Below are positions 1-11,630 of a stretch of 64,000 nt of DNA, piece by piece. Origin of the DNA: Dendrophyllia cribrosa (Eukaryota; Cnidaria; Anthozoa; Scleractinia; Dendrophylliidae); NCBI GenBank assembly GCA_024195265.1, contig JAJLRJ010000002.1:19356307-19420306 (forward strand). Reading direction: 5' to 3'. A model generated the notes under the pieces. It had not been told where the DNA came from. It did not search any database and saw nothing but the letters and a program-made list of their open reading frames with translations. The translations under genes were made by a program, and so were the position numbers. Position 1 is the first letter of the stretch. Each line of letters opens with the position of its first letter.

Positions 1-84
1 TCAGGGCCGATTTGATTTCATTGTTGGTTTAGTAGTTTGTAATAATTCATTGACTATGCCTATGTACATGTATTTCTCTTTTAG

Positions 85-1214
85 GGATGAGCTGGGTGAA
101 CAGCTGGAACTAAAAAGAAAAGAGAAAAAGAAAATGAGAAAAAAGCTAAAGATATTTGAAGATGATTTCTTCGATCAAACGGGGAGGTAAGTGGCGTGCC
201 TGTAACGTTTTAATACCCCCCCCCCCCCCCCGCCCCCCCCCCCCCCTCCCGCCCCCCCCCCCCCTCCCGTGCGCTACAAGAAAAGGAAATGCTTCTGTTC
301 AAAACCGTCAAATAACAGGTTTTCGTGTGTTTGCGTGACCTGCACAATAGACAAATTCGGCTAACGTATTGTTGTACCCAATTCAAACCTTCTGGGAATA
401 GGATCCTTTGTTCACAGTATTTCCATATAATTTCCATGTCCATGCTTCTTTGATATGGAAATATGACGAACAAAGAGTTCTAATCCCAAAAGGTTTGAAT
501 TGGGTACAACAATGCGTTAGCCGAATTTGTCTATGCTCTCAAGGTAGAGCGTTTCGTGACAGGTCACGCAATCCATTCAATAAGGCATTGTGACTTTATT
601 TCCTTAACTTATTTAACTATTTTTGCCACAGGCGAGTTCAGCGAGAAGACAGGGGTGACATGGAACCTGATTATCATGAGTATAAGGTAAATGTTTTTTC
701 CTTTATATTTCTTTACAAAAGTTTGGTTTGATTGGCAGACCGTCTACATCAACACATAACTCTGTCAGCCCTAGCCGCCATAGTCTCCTACGTAGCCGTT
801 TATTCAGTCGTCACGCAACACTCCCTCCTCAGTAACGGCTACCCACACCCGAACCGCATTTCTTTCTTTTTGTTCAGTGGACTGGAGCGTTGCGCAACGA
901 CCCAAATAACGGCAGCGTAGACGAACTTTGTGTATGTCACGCAACCCCAACGTTGAAAAGACGTTAAAATGTCAGGGAAGAAAGGCGTTGTGACAAGTGA
1001 TACTAGTAGAATGTGTGTGTTGATATCTCTTTGGCGAACCGTTGGGTGACAGTGAAAGCGTTGCGTGACAGATTTCAAAATGACTTAGTATCCGGCGTTT
1101 CGTAGCCAGCCACTAATGCGTACATTGTTGTGGTTTTCCTTGCAGCATATAAAGCACCAGTTAAAGCTCATAGAAGCTTTATTAACCAAACGACAAGTCA
1201 GTAACACGTTGTAA
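85..1214 (+). CDS. FAM13: FAM13-family protein, C-terminal exons (partial)
   Basis: Three exons join in frame: 85-186, 632-686 and 1146-1214 (stop TAA 1212-1214). Each has an AG acceptor and a GT donor (gtaagt, gtaaat). They encode the last 74 residues of a longer protein whose start lies left of the window. The peptide is a charged helix (KRKEKKKMRKKLKIFEDDFF) followed by RVQREDRGDMEPDYHEYKHI and a final LKLIEALLTKR. Vertebrate FAM13A/B/C end in the same way: a basic helix, FEEQF, a GRNVQKEDR-type segment, EYKHIKAKLRLLEVL and a short tail. In vertebrates FAM13A also carries a RhoGAP domain; none of that region is in view. The exact cell role is poorly known, so the call is to family only. 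An ATTAAA signal at 1316-1321 fits 3' end formation about 100 nt after the stop. Confidence 0.85.
216..268. repeat. Poly-C tract in a FAM13 intron
   Basis: C-rich run broken by single G and T bases, starting 29 nt after the donor of the first exon seen. It creates spurious proline- and glycine-rich ORFs on the two strands. Confidence 0.9.
346..535. mobile_element. Inverted-repeat MITE, family A, copy 1
   Basis: Two arms of about 75-80 nt form an inverted repeat. The left end reads ATAGACAAATTCGGCTAAC and the right end its complement, GTTAGCCGAATTTGTCTAT. A weaker outer match (TTGCGTGACCT at 331-341 and AGGTCACGCAA at 561-571) suggests the repeat may extend further. The arms also share the TTGTACCCAATTCAAACCTT segment. 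A second copy of the same family occurs at 44921-45112. No ORF of its own, so it is non-autonomous. It sits in a FAM13 intron. Confidence 0.8.
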
Positions 1215-1315
1215 ACCGACCCTCCTTCAAGATTTATGCTTGTATATATTATTTCCTTTATTTGCCAAGAAAAGTCATTATTGTATGTTGAATTTTGTAT
1301 AGAATTTTACGAGAG

Positions 1316-1321
1316 ATTAAA
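1316..1321 (+). terminator. Candidate poly(A) signal of the FAM13-family gene
   Basis: ATTAAA lies 102 nt after the stop codon and is followed by a T-rich stretch. ATTAAA is the commonest variant poly(A) signal in animals. No cDNA evidence is available here. Confidence 0.5.
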
Positions 1322-1468
1322 AGTTATTTTTTGTTTAACGAGAATGGTGGTTTATTTTGGGGATTCATTGTATGGTCTTTGTTTAAGTTAGCGGGTTAGC
1401 TTACGGCCCAAAACTTTAAAGAAACATTGTTCCGCCTTGCCTCTCTCTAACCAGGCCCGGGTTGTCTT

Positions 1469-3319
1469 AGGCCTGGTTTAAACGTCGCATTACACATGTG
1501 CTGAATCTAATTCTGGAATTAAATGCATTCGAAGTTCGACGCTTAATTCAAATTGTTCGACAACTCGACTTCTGCAACATCTTCGACTGTGCCAGTCGAA
1601 TTTTCGACAGAAGTTTGCCAGTTGATTTATAGGTTGAACTTTACATGCACCGAATCGAATTTTTCCTCGCGAAGCGAGGGCCGAAGGCCCGAGCGCAGCG
1701 AGGTTTATAAATTTGTCGGCCCTCGGGAGCTAAGCCGCGCGAATTCGAGCGAAAAATATATTTATATATATAATATTTATATACTTGATGGTGTCCGGCA
1801 GTTGCCTGGCAACAAAAATCGCGACCGCTGACAATGGCGCACTCTCATGTTTATCCGTGTTTATTCATGGCGGCCGGGCCGACGGGTTTACCCTTACTCA
1901 TCGTCGTTGAAACACGACCAATTTCTGATGCAAATCAGAAAGAACAACAACGCTGGATTCAACAAGTGGCTGGAAATCCTTGCCCGAGACAATTAACCAC
2001 CGAAACCCCGCTGGAGCGAGAACGGCGACTTGAAATTCAGCGCGATCGAGCAACGAAGAAACAACGAGACCATCGATTACAAAGACTTCGAACAGCCTAG
2101 GCACACCGTTTGAGTACGTTCAAACGCTTTGAGAAAATGCTGCCATTAGAATTCTGAACGAAACCGATCAGGAGAGGCGACATCGACTGGAAGTGTTGGA
2201 CAAAAAGATTCTGTTTATAGACGCAACGAGAGGCGGCAAGATTACACGATCAGCTAAATACTCGTGACGAATATCTTTCATACGGTAGGGAAAAACAAAC
2301 ACGGATTACAGGAAAGGCTCAGAGAAGAAGAACGATTAAGAAATCTAGCTCAAATCACCGCACTTTAATCCGCTCTCCAATGTTCTTCAATTCAAACAAC
2401 CTACATTTAAAGGCGAGTAAGCTTAAGCTTCAAAAAACAAGATTTTAAGTAGCTAAACAACTGACAGGCAGATGATAAGAGGATATTTTTTCCAATATAA
2501 TATATTAGTACTCGAACACTGGAAACTATTCTCTAAGTACATACTGTAAATTGATGTTTAATATTGAAATTCTCACTAAGGTCACTAAGGAACTTTGATT
2601 AAAGCTTACAAGACATGACATTGTATGACAATGCTACATTTTAATTACTATTATCTATGATATGTTAGAATGTTTTACTATTCTATGTTACTGTAGTCTC
2701 ACTGCTGTTTTTCAGTAAGATTAAATTATTATTTTTACTACAACTGCACCACCATTGAGTTGTTATTTTTTGTGCAACATCACTCTTCAGCAACAGTAAA
2801 CTCTTGCGATCTCAACCATTCAGGGGGGAGGGAAGGGCCTGTGGACCTTTTGATACCCAGTCCCATAGCAGTTACAGCAACCCACAGCTCAAAACCCAAA
2901 ACTGACCAGTACCAGCTCCCATTTATTTTATTTTACGAATACAGGGTACTAAGTAGAAGTTAAATGGAAGCGACTAGGAACGAAAATGTCTCAACTTTAA
3001 ATTTCGGGGCCATTGCTGGCATGAAACTCAACCTCTTCAGTCAAATCACAAATTCCATCTCTCTCTCTCCCACATTGCTAAAATTTTGCAGTGCATCCTT
3101 CCCCGAGCTTCGCGAGGTTCTGCGAGACACGTATTTCTAGTTAAATTATGTTTTACCCACAGTTCTACGTTTTTTCCCAACTTTATAACAATTGCTCAAG
3201 AATTCAATGCGACTCTATTAAATTCGACATCTTAATCAAATGGCGAATTTAATTATTTCAGTCGACCCAAATAGGTATTGCATTCGGCACATGTGAAATG
3301 CGACGTTTAAACCTGGCCC
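1469..3319. mobile_element. 1.85-kb DNA transposon-like element with 36-bp terminal inverted repeats
   Basis: The left end (1471-1506) begins GCCTGGTTTAAACGTCGCAT. The right end (3282-3317) is its complement with three mismatches in 36 bases. The flanks are TTA/CTA-like, which would suit a PIF/Harbinger type, but the target duplication is unclear and the superfamily is inference. Inside lies an ORF at 1834-2100 (88 aa) that ends in an Arg/Glu-rich stretch (ERERRLEIQRDRATKKQRDH). Similar Arg/Glu-rich segments follow in other frames up to about 2360, as in a decayed longer protein. I do not recognise a transposase catalytic core. Confidence 0.6.
1834..2100 (+). pseudogene. Arg/Glu-rich ORF inside the 1.85-kb element
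   Basis: 88-codon ORF from ATG 1834 to TAG 2098. The N-terminal half is not recognised. The C-terminal half is a charged, probably helical segment with repeated R-x-R and E-R pairs. Reading on in other frames gives similar charged peptide (for example around 2155-2230), which suggests that frameshifts broke a longer ORF. It lies wholly between the inverted ends of the surrounding element, so it is more likely transposon cargo than a host gene. No function is assigned. Confidence 0.25.
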
Positions 3320-3693
3320 TAGTCACACACCCTGTTCCGGAGAGTAGCCTGCGTGTAGACGCTCGTGAAGCGAAGGAAATAGAAGACGTGTGTACGCAGG
3401 CTACCGGAGAGCAGCTTAAAACTGGCGCGCGAACGAGCGGAGAAAACGAGGGGAGACTGGGGCTCGCCTCGCTCTCTTTCGCGCCCATCCCCCACCGTCA
3501 GCACCCGCACGGCCCACCCTCAGTATTTTAACTTCGCGCGCCGCCTATCCTTCGCTCCCCACTATCAGAACACCTGGAACAGGTTACGGTGTTTTCAAAA
3601 ATAAATCCCTATCCAGCCACGGTCGGGCTGTCCGCAAGATGCTCGGCAACTTTTGGGCACCTTTTCCGATTTCGGGCAACTTTTCCAAAAGCT
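3320..3693. other. Intergenic DNA, no gene seen
   Basis: GC-richer than its surroundings, with a short inverted repeat (GTAGCCTGCGTGTAGACG near 3345 and the related CGTGTGTACGCAGGCTAC near 3388). Overlapping ORFs on both strands here show no recognisable domain. Confidence 0.5.
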
Positions 3694-3840
3694 CAATTTC
3701 GATATATTAAAATTCAACTTAAAACAAAGGACATCACTGCAAGGCTTAGGGGAATAAACCATATAAATCCCTACTATCATTCCCCTAAGCCTCGTAGTGA
3801 TGTCTTTTGTTTCAAGTTGAATTTTAATATATCGAAATTG
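3694..3840. repeat. Short hairpin MITE
   Basis: Arms 3694-3755 and 3779-3840 are near-perfect complements (for example GATATATTAAAATTCAACTT on the left), with a 23-nt loop. Flanking bases repeat CGGGCAACTTTT on both sides. Confidence 0.75.
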
Positions 3841-4664
3841 GGCTATTCGGGCAACTTTTTCCTTTCGAAAAACAATAACACAAATTAAAACAAACCAAAC
3901 AGGCATAATAAGCACTAAACGTTTTTTTTTTTCGCTTTTTGGTCACAACCGTCACATGCAGTCCAGGTTCCCGTTGTGGAATGTGGGGCATTGGTTGCCT
4001 GTGGTGGTCAATGGTGGGTGGATCTTTTTAAATTCATAATGGCGATGCTTCATTATGCTCGTCGTCGAGTGCCTCTGAAGATTTCAAAAATCCTTTAGAG
4101 AAAGCAGCTACAGCGGGTGCCAGACTGAGTACTCCACATAAGGCTAACATGTTACGACAAAGAAAAGTACAGACCAAGCCCGCTGGAAAGAAGAATATCC
4201 GTGGCACAATCGACAATATTGGAAGAAAATGATCATGAGAAAATGTTGGGTAATTAGCATCTTCTTGTAGTAAACGAGAAAGGGAACATTAAGATTTTGG
4301 AGCAACTTTTAAGCAGCCTTGGATTTTTTGAGTATCTTTTGAGCAACTTTCTGAGTAATTTTGAGCATTTTTTTTAAACAATTTGAAGCATCTTCAGGAC
4401 AGCCCTAGCGAGAAGGTTATAGCGTATTCCCCCACTTGGCCAGGTTAGTTTAATGACTGTCCGATGCATTCGCATGTTCAGTTCCTGGAAACTAACTGAC
4501 AGGATGTTTTATTAGGTCACGCTACTTTCATTTCCTTAGGCTTTGGGTGTACAGAAAAACGACTTCCGCGTTGTCAAAACGGAATGTTTTTGATATTGCA
4601 AACATTTAATCTTCATCTACATCTACACCTATACTTGGCAAAGGTACTACCATCACACCAAGAT
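3841..4664. other. Intergenic DNA, no supported gene
   Basis: An open stretch at about 4033-4233 on the plus strand reads as a basic, Ser/Lys-rich peptide (for example RQRKVQTKPAGKKNIRGTID) preceded by a stop and with no good start. It may be a transposon remnant. Nothing else is recognised. Confidence 0.4.
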
Positions 4665-4696
4665 TAAAAATAAATAAATAAATAAATAAATAAAAA
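4665..4696. repeat. (AAAT)n microsatellite
   Basis: Tandem AAAT units following an A-rich run. This type of tail often marks the 3' end of a retroposed sequence, but no body could be identified. Confidence 0.85.
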
Positions 4697-4704
4697 GCTG
4701 CTGA

Positions 4705-5080
4705 GTGTAAGCCCGGCTGGGTACTTACGTAAAAAAATAAATTACGGGTGTGATAGTCGGAAATTTTTTGTAAAATCCCCTAAAATGTACCAAAATCTCG
4801 TTTTGTGGATGTAGCTAAGAGGTGCCAATTCATATTCTGTCATAATTTTCGGCTCAAGACCGTAAAAGGTACTGCGATAATTCTAACTGGTCATTTAAGT
4901 ATCCTATTTAGCAACAACAATCTACAAATTTTGCCCAAAAGGCCTAGGTACGACGCAATCACCCCGTCATTTTTATATGGCAGCCCCCCTCCACTCCACT
5001 CCACTCCCCTCCCCGGGAGTACAAGTGTAGGTCACGATGGTGCGCCGGATAACGATTCATGTGAAAATTAAATTAAACCT
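4705..5080 (+). repeat. Dispersed repeat, diverged copy 1
   Basis: Shares the order of several phrases with 11230-11565: a 'wGGGTrcttACGTA' start, CGGAAA-TTTT, CCTAAAAkGTACC, AATCTyGTTTT, TAAGAGGTrCCAATTC, GATAATTCTAA and GGTCATTT, then TTTTATATGGsAGyCCCC. The second half contains internal near-repeats of TAAAAGGTACC. Element type unknown. Confidence 0.5.
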
Positions 5081-5599
5081 TCTCTAAAATGGTGGCGGCA
5101 AAACCCACCAAAGTAAAAACGAAAACGACCAGAATTCGAAAGAGCAGCTAGCTTCATTTTCTAATCTGACAAAGTTTCGTTATTCATGGTTTAGGCGTTC
5201 GGTGATGGGGTACCCAAGAAATACGAATCTCTGTAAATGTGGGGAATTTCAGAGCAGAATTTCTTTAGGAAATTGCGGTATGTTCTCTCTAAAATTTAGT
5301 TTCTAAAGAAAAGATTTGTTCTTCCATGTGGATACAAAATCAATATTCAGTCGCGTTCCATTACGCTCCCCACCCTGCAAAGTACACTATTTTACCCATA
5401 ACACTCTGCTCGAGTACTTCCGTCTTCAGGGAAATACCCGAACTTGGAAGATACAGTCAATTTTCTAAATTTATCTTCTTGCACGATATTCCTCTTATCA
5501 CCTTCTATCAAGCTTGATTCCTATGCAATAGTTTTTTGTTTTGATTTTCTTATAAAATTGCCCCCGAATGCAAGAGGGATTCTTTCCGTTTCTGTGACA

Positions 5600-5657
5600 A
5601 TGTGAGACTTGCGATCATCGGTCAGCCATTTTAGCGGAAAAATTGTGGCAGTTTGAG
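5600..5657 (+). promoter_or_regulatory. Candidate 5' noncoding exon and promoter area of the IKK gene
   Basis: A good donor, GTTTGAG|GTAAGC, ends at 5657, and the first coding exon of IKK follows an acceptor-like CTAG ending at 7464. A first untranslated exon here would explain that acceptor. The left edge of the exon cannot be set from sequence. No TATA box is obvious. Confidence 0.3.
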
Positions 5658-7464
5658 GTAAGCTATACATGCAGTAAGCTATTGAAAAGGTTGTTCAAGT
5701 CTATCTCGATATTGTGTATTGTTTCAGAGCAAAGTTTTGACCGTGTTGATTATAGCTATAGTAACTTGCTATATAGCAAGCTGGCGCTCAAATTTAAACG
5801 CTGAGCTGTCAAACGAAATTCCAAGCAAGTTGTGAGTGAAATGCATCAAGTGATGGTTGTATGATGTTGTATCTTATTGCTCTTTGTTTTAAAAACTTTC
5901 AAAGAATCCTTTACAATCTGTGCATGTCTTCAGCACTTGGTAATAAAAAGCTAACAGGGTCCTAACACGCGTTATATGTTTGATGGTTCAGCTATGCTAA
6001 GCCTTGGGGATTTTAGCCGGTAGGCCTGGCCTGTTCGCAATATCATATTTTCAGGGGGGATTTTCCAATTACGGAAAAACAAAATCGGTGGAAAAGGCTT
6101 AAGCTTACTTATAATTTCACGTAAACATGAGCTTATTTCCTGCTAAAAACCCCATGCAATATAAGCTTATGTCAATTGTTTTTACCGGTAGTTTATACAA
6201 CAATACAATATTTATAGCGGCATAATTATAATTGCCAGGGTGATTACCTTAGCTTATAATAATCGATGATCTGGAAAGGAAATATAATGGAAGTCATAAA
6301 AAGTTTATATATTGCCTAACAAGCTTTTTGAAGTACAGTGCAGTATATGGTACCCACTAATAACTGTTCTGAAATGTTAAGGTTTGGCATGGGCATATAG
6401 AAAAACCAAATTGGCTATAAACTTAGCTTGATGGGAATGAATCCTCACAGCACATTTTGGTTTAAGGTAACTTATTTATCTTTTTAAAACACACAAGGAG
6501 GTTAATCCTAAATTGAGAAAGGGCCATTTACACAGGTACATTTAATTTTTTTATGCAATTTTAGTGGCAAATTTTTAAATGATCTTGTTTTATTGCAATT
6601 GCATGATTGTGATTTCATTTGACTGCAATGGTAAAACATACTGATATCTTTGACATCTTCAAGTTAACCTACCAGTATATTATTAGTACCATTAATTAAA
6701 ATCACTTTGATGGTCATTTGGACTCCCTGGATAAATGAAGAGGTTTATTATAAAATAAGATGTACATCACATAGTCCTTCTCTCCCGACTGCACAGACAT
6801 TTTCAAACGAATTGCAATCAGATCACTGTAAAATCATGCAGTGAAAATCAATAGATAGTTTGCACAGATAATTTGAATCACAATACTGCAGCTTACTTAA
6901 AAATATGTCTGCAGTGCATTTGGTTTATTCTAAGCAAATTCTCCACCCTGGGATTAGGCCTTTTGCACAAAAATCCCTACTCCCCAGGCTGTTGAAGGTT
7001 AGAATTTTTGACTGGACATTAACATCCATGATGTACTTCATGTAGTACAATGCTTAAGTGTAAACCTTTTATAGAAACCTTCTGGATGAGCAGCCTCAAA
7101 ACTTATCTTATATGAAGTATATAGTGGAATCTGGTTACAGCATCAAGTGTCTCCGGTCAGTACTTTATGTAAGCCCACATAAAATGTCCAGGGGTAGACA
7201 CAAAAATCACATCTCAACTATGCTTTTCATGACTGGATTGATCTGTTGTAAGTTGAAAAAAACAAGTGAATTCTGCATGATTTGATAAGCGTCAGTGAAC
7301 AGAAAAGGTTTTCTTGTGTACTTTGAAAATTACTGATTGCACATTTGCAGATGAGTAATGTTTTCAGAATATCTTTAAACTGTACCATTCAAGTTTCAAA
7401 TTAATTAAGATAGTCAAGAGATAATCATGGTATTTCAATACATGTGAACTGCTTATTTTTCTAG
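5658..7464. other. AT-rich DNA without recognisable gene
   Basis: Probably the first intron of the IKK transcript if the noncoding exon is real. There are no long ORFs and no clear repeats beyond short AT-rich palindromes. Confidence 0.5.
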
Positions 7465-7470
7465 TTGGTG

Positions 7471-10400
7471 ATGGAATATGGGAGAGAAAGAAAAGTATCA
7501 CGAGATGGGTGGGTGGAAGAAAGATGTCTTGGGTCTGGTGGATTTGGAACTGTTATGCTGTATGAGAACAAGGTACAGTGTATGTTTATTACCTGCAGTC
7601 ACTCTCTTTCATAACATACTTAAGCAGAGTATGAAATATATACAGATGTACTACTTATGCAGTGGTTTAGTGAGTGGTATACCATGAAATATCTCACATT
7701 ATAAGTGACTCGATTTTTATTAGTATGCAAACAAGTCTTTAGGTGAGTGTGTAATTACAATGAAAAATGAAGTCACAAGTAAGATATTTCATGGTACAAC
7801 ACGAGATGAATCTTCCGATGATTTCCGACGATTTTCGGATATTGTTTCTGAGTTATATGATGCTGTTTGAAAGTTAATTTCATTGATCAATTTCTGAACT
7901 TTTCCTAAGTTTGCCGTAGACCCATGACAATTTCTGCATAAGGTGTACATAGATTTCTCAAGATTGTCTGAAGGTCATTTTAACATTTTCTGTCATTTTG
8001 TGAATTTTTACAAAAATTGCCAAAGATTACCATAAAGTCGAGAAAAAAACTGTGGAAGATATGAAGATGTTTCAATTACAGATTGCACATTGCATTTCAA
8101 GTTCAGACCCTATTTCTGTCCTTCAAAATGTGAGGGTAATGTGGGATGTGGCTAAAAGTGAAAAAGTCAGAATACTGCAAAAATGTGCTTTGATAAATTA
8201 TATATAATTGGGCACTATGGTCATTTGGTAACAGACATACCCCTAGATCTACCAGAATAAATGGTGAATGAGCAGCTGTTTCATTGGCCTTGCATGATGG
8301 ACCTCATCAGTATGGCATAGCTAATGTTTGGGCTCAGGGATCCCATATTCATGAATATAACAAACAATGAAAATGCGAGGCTTGTGGGATGTGGCTAAAA
8401 TTAAGTGACACAAAGTCATAATTTCAGAATACTGCACAAATGTGCTTTGGTAATTTTAAACTACATATCTGCTAAATAGGGCACAAGGGCCTATAGTGCT
8501 GCAACGATATACCATGATACCCATACACCTCTGTATTATTGCTCACAATAATTATTTTTTTTAATACAAATATCGATATAAAAACAGGATGTCGATACGA
8601 ATATGGTACATTTACATTTAATTTATTTGCTACAATAAAGTTCACTTTTCACTTTTCAGTCCCACCATGTAACTTCTTGTTTACTTTACTAGAATCTTAA
8701 AGTGCCCATAACCTAAAATTTTTTATTTTCGTATCTAAATCTACACATCATGTAATGAACATCTGCGAAAAAATTTTTTGATTTCAGCAAAACGTGAATT
8801 TTTTATGTAATATTTCAAATCTTCCAAATCCTATTTTTTTGTGGTATACCCGTCCCACTGTTAAGAAGGCCAACGGGCTCACATGTTCCTTAATGTACGT
8901 CACAGTTCCATTGTTTGAAGTCACAAGTTCCTTTGTTTGAAGTTATGTGTTCCTTAATGTATGTCACGGATCCTTTGTTAACCGAGAGGGACCGAGAGGA
9001 GACTAATGCGAATGGTGGACCAAGATGGCGGCAAATTTCGAAGACTTTAAAAAATCATAAAAAATTCACGTTTTGCTGAAATCAAAAATTTTTTTCGCAG
9101 ATGTTCATTACGTGACGTGTAGATTTAGATACGAAAATAAAAAATTTTAGGTTATGGGCACTTTAAGTGAAAAACACTAACAGCAACATGTCGCATCATA
9201 AAACATTGTTCCGTTCAAATTCAAGAGAGTACATCCCTTGTAATGTTGTGTTTTCTCAAATACAGAGGAATAAAAGATAAACATGACATTGTTTGATTTC
9301 AAGACTATTAATTTTTTTGGGCTTTATTAGTGTATTGTATCGTATATCATCAGAAACCCATAAGTGGGTTGAAACGTGCAACTCAGTCTCTTGTATGCTT
9401 CAAAACAAGCTTCCTATTATTCAATTTGTTAAGAAGTTGTTACAGCCATATTTAGAAAATCAAGATAAACATATTAACCAATCAATTCACTAGAACAGCT
9501 TGCTTCCAATCTTGAGAAACCGAGGGGTTTCCAAATATGGTACTAAGCAATAAATGAATATTCGGAAGCTGTGAATGCACGTAACACGTTTCAACCCACT
9601 TATGGGTTTCTTATGGGTTTCACTATATAGCTATAGTGACAGCTGTATTGAGATACATGACATGTATAAAATAATGTACATGTATGTATTGTATCGTGAC
9701 AAGGACCATGTTGATAGTGGGTATATTACACCTACAGTAGATCATTCAGTCAGAACGAATGGTGAGCCTGAGTATTAGCAACCATGGATAGCTTTTTCAT
9801 TGGCCTTGCATGTTGGTGGACCTCATCATCATAACATATCTATTATACTTGAGCTCAGTGATCCCACATGAAGATAACATTATAGTTATGAAAATGTGAG
9901 GCTTGTGGGATGTGGCTAAAAGTGACAAATTCAGAACATGGCAATGTAATGAGCTTTGGTAAGCTACATGACTGAGTGTATAACCACTAAATAGAATTGT
10001 AGGGCACTATGTCATATGTCCATGGTCAGCTGTTTTGGCAGCCTTGTTAGACCTCATCTAGGCATGGCTCAAGCTTTATTTGATCCCTGAAATATTACCA
10101 TTCTACAACAGACAGGAAAATAAGCACTTATTGTGACTCAATTAATTAGTTTCTTACTTGGATTAAATTTGAAACTTTGAGATCAAACTGCTTGATCAAC
10201 AGTGTTGTCATATTTTAGATTACAAAGGAACATGTTGCTCTGAAGCGATGCCGTTTGGAACTGAACCCTCACAACAGAAAGCGCTGGCAGCAGGAAGTGG
10301 ACATCATGAAGAGGCTTGATCACCCGAACCTTGTGTCAGCTAAAGATGTTCCACCACCACTGGATGTTAGAGATGATGAGCTTCCCTTATTGGCCATGGA

Positions 10401-11565
10401 GTTCTGTTCTGGGGGAGACCTCAGGAAGGTAATTTATAGTTTGCAATGAATGTAATAAATATATTGATCTGCAAACATCTGTAGGTAGCTAGTGTTTCAT
10501 CAGGATTTCCAAACACTGAGAAGTGGGTTGAAAAACGAGGTCCAGCCATGTGTTTGGATACCTGATGAAAAACTCTTTTGAGTGTTTGATTATAACTTCT
10601 CAAACTGATTGATTATAACATAGTTAATAGAATAAACTGGTTATGAAACTCAGTCAGTCCTTTGTTATATGTTTTTGTTTGCCATTTCCTTTGTTCGTTT
10701 GCCTTGACCCTGCACAAAACACAAAAGGTATTGAAATGCATATGAGCAACTGACCAGTAGAAACATTTGGGCTCACACATTAAACAAAACAATGTGCAGG
10801 GTCACGGTTCGTTCAACATAAAACAAAGCAGCTTTGTACACTCTTTTTGAAATTTATTGAGCTTCATAACCAGTTTGTTCTATTAACTATGATTATAAGA
10901 AACAGAGATTTCAAATGAAAGAATAAAATCACCAATTGAAATTCTCTGCTAATTAAGATCGGGTTTCCAAACCTGACTGTCATGCTTCTGACTTTCTTTA
11001 TCCAAACTTGATGAATTATTAATGAGTTTGAGAATACAAATTTCCAGGTGCATAATTATTGTATTGTTTATGTGTCTATGTCTATTTATAGCTAGAGTAG
11101 CAGCCTACAGTCGAACCCTGCTGCCATATATACGGCCACCCTGTTAATATGACCATATCATTATTACAACCACATTTTATCTGGCCTGAACAAAAGATCA
11201 GGTTCTTAATACAAAATAACCCTGTTAATTTGATTAATACCGTACTTCCCCAATGGAAGGTTCCTGGGGAGGGGGGGAGACTCACGTATAAAAATGACGG
11301 GGGTCCTTGTCGGAAAGTTTCCAAAAACATCCTAAAAGGTACCCGAATCTTGTTTTATGGGCATGGATCAAAATTATTTTTACCCCTAAGAGGTACCAAT
11401 TCTAAAACAACACATAGTCTGTCATATTTGTTCGGCTCCCTAAAAGGATCCAAGATAATTCTAAAAGTGGTCATTTTAGATTTTAATACCCTAAGCGGTA
11501 CCAATCTAAAATTTTGACCCCTAAAAGGTACAACGAGCACCCCTGTCAATTTTATATGGGAGTCC

Positions 11566-11630
<65 letters not shown>

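Noticed and set aside
4034..4233. Basic Ser/Lys-rich open stretch on the plus strand
   Set aside because: It has no start codon in a sensible place, is short and has no recognised domain. It is possibly a transposon fragment and was not called.
7478..7687. 69-aa ORF starting at the second ATG of IKK exon 1
   Set aside because: It is in the wrong frame. ATG 7471 gives the Gly-rich loop GSGGFG and joins in phase to exon 2.
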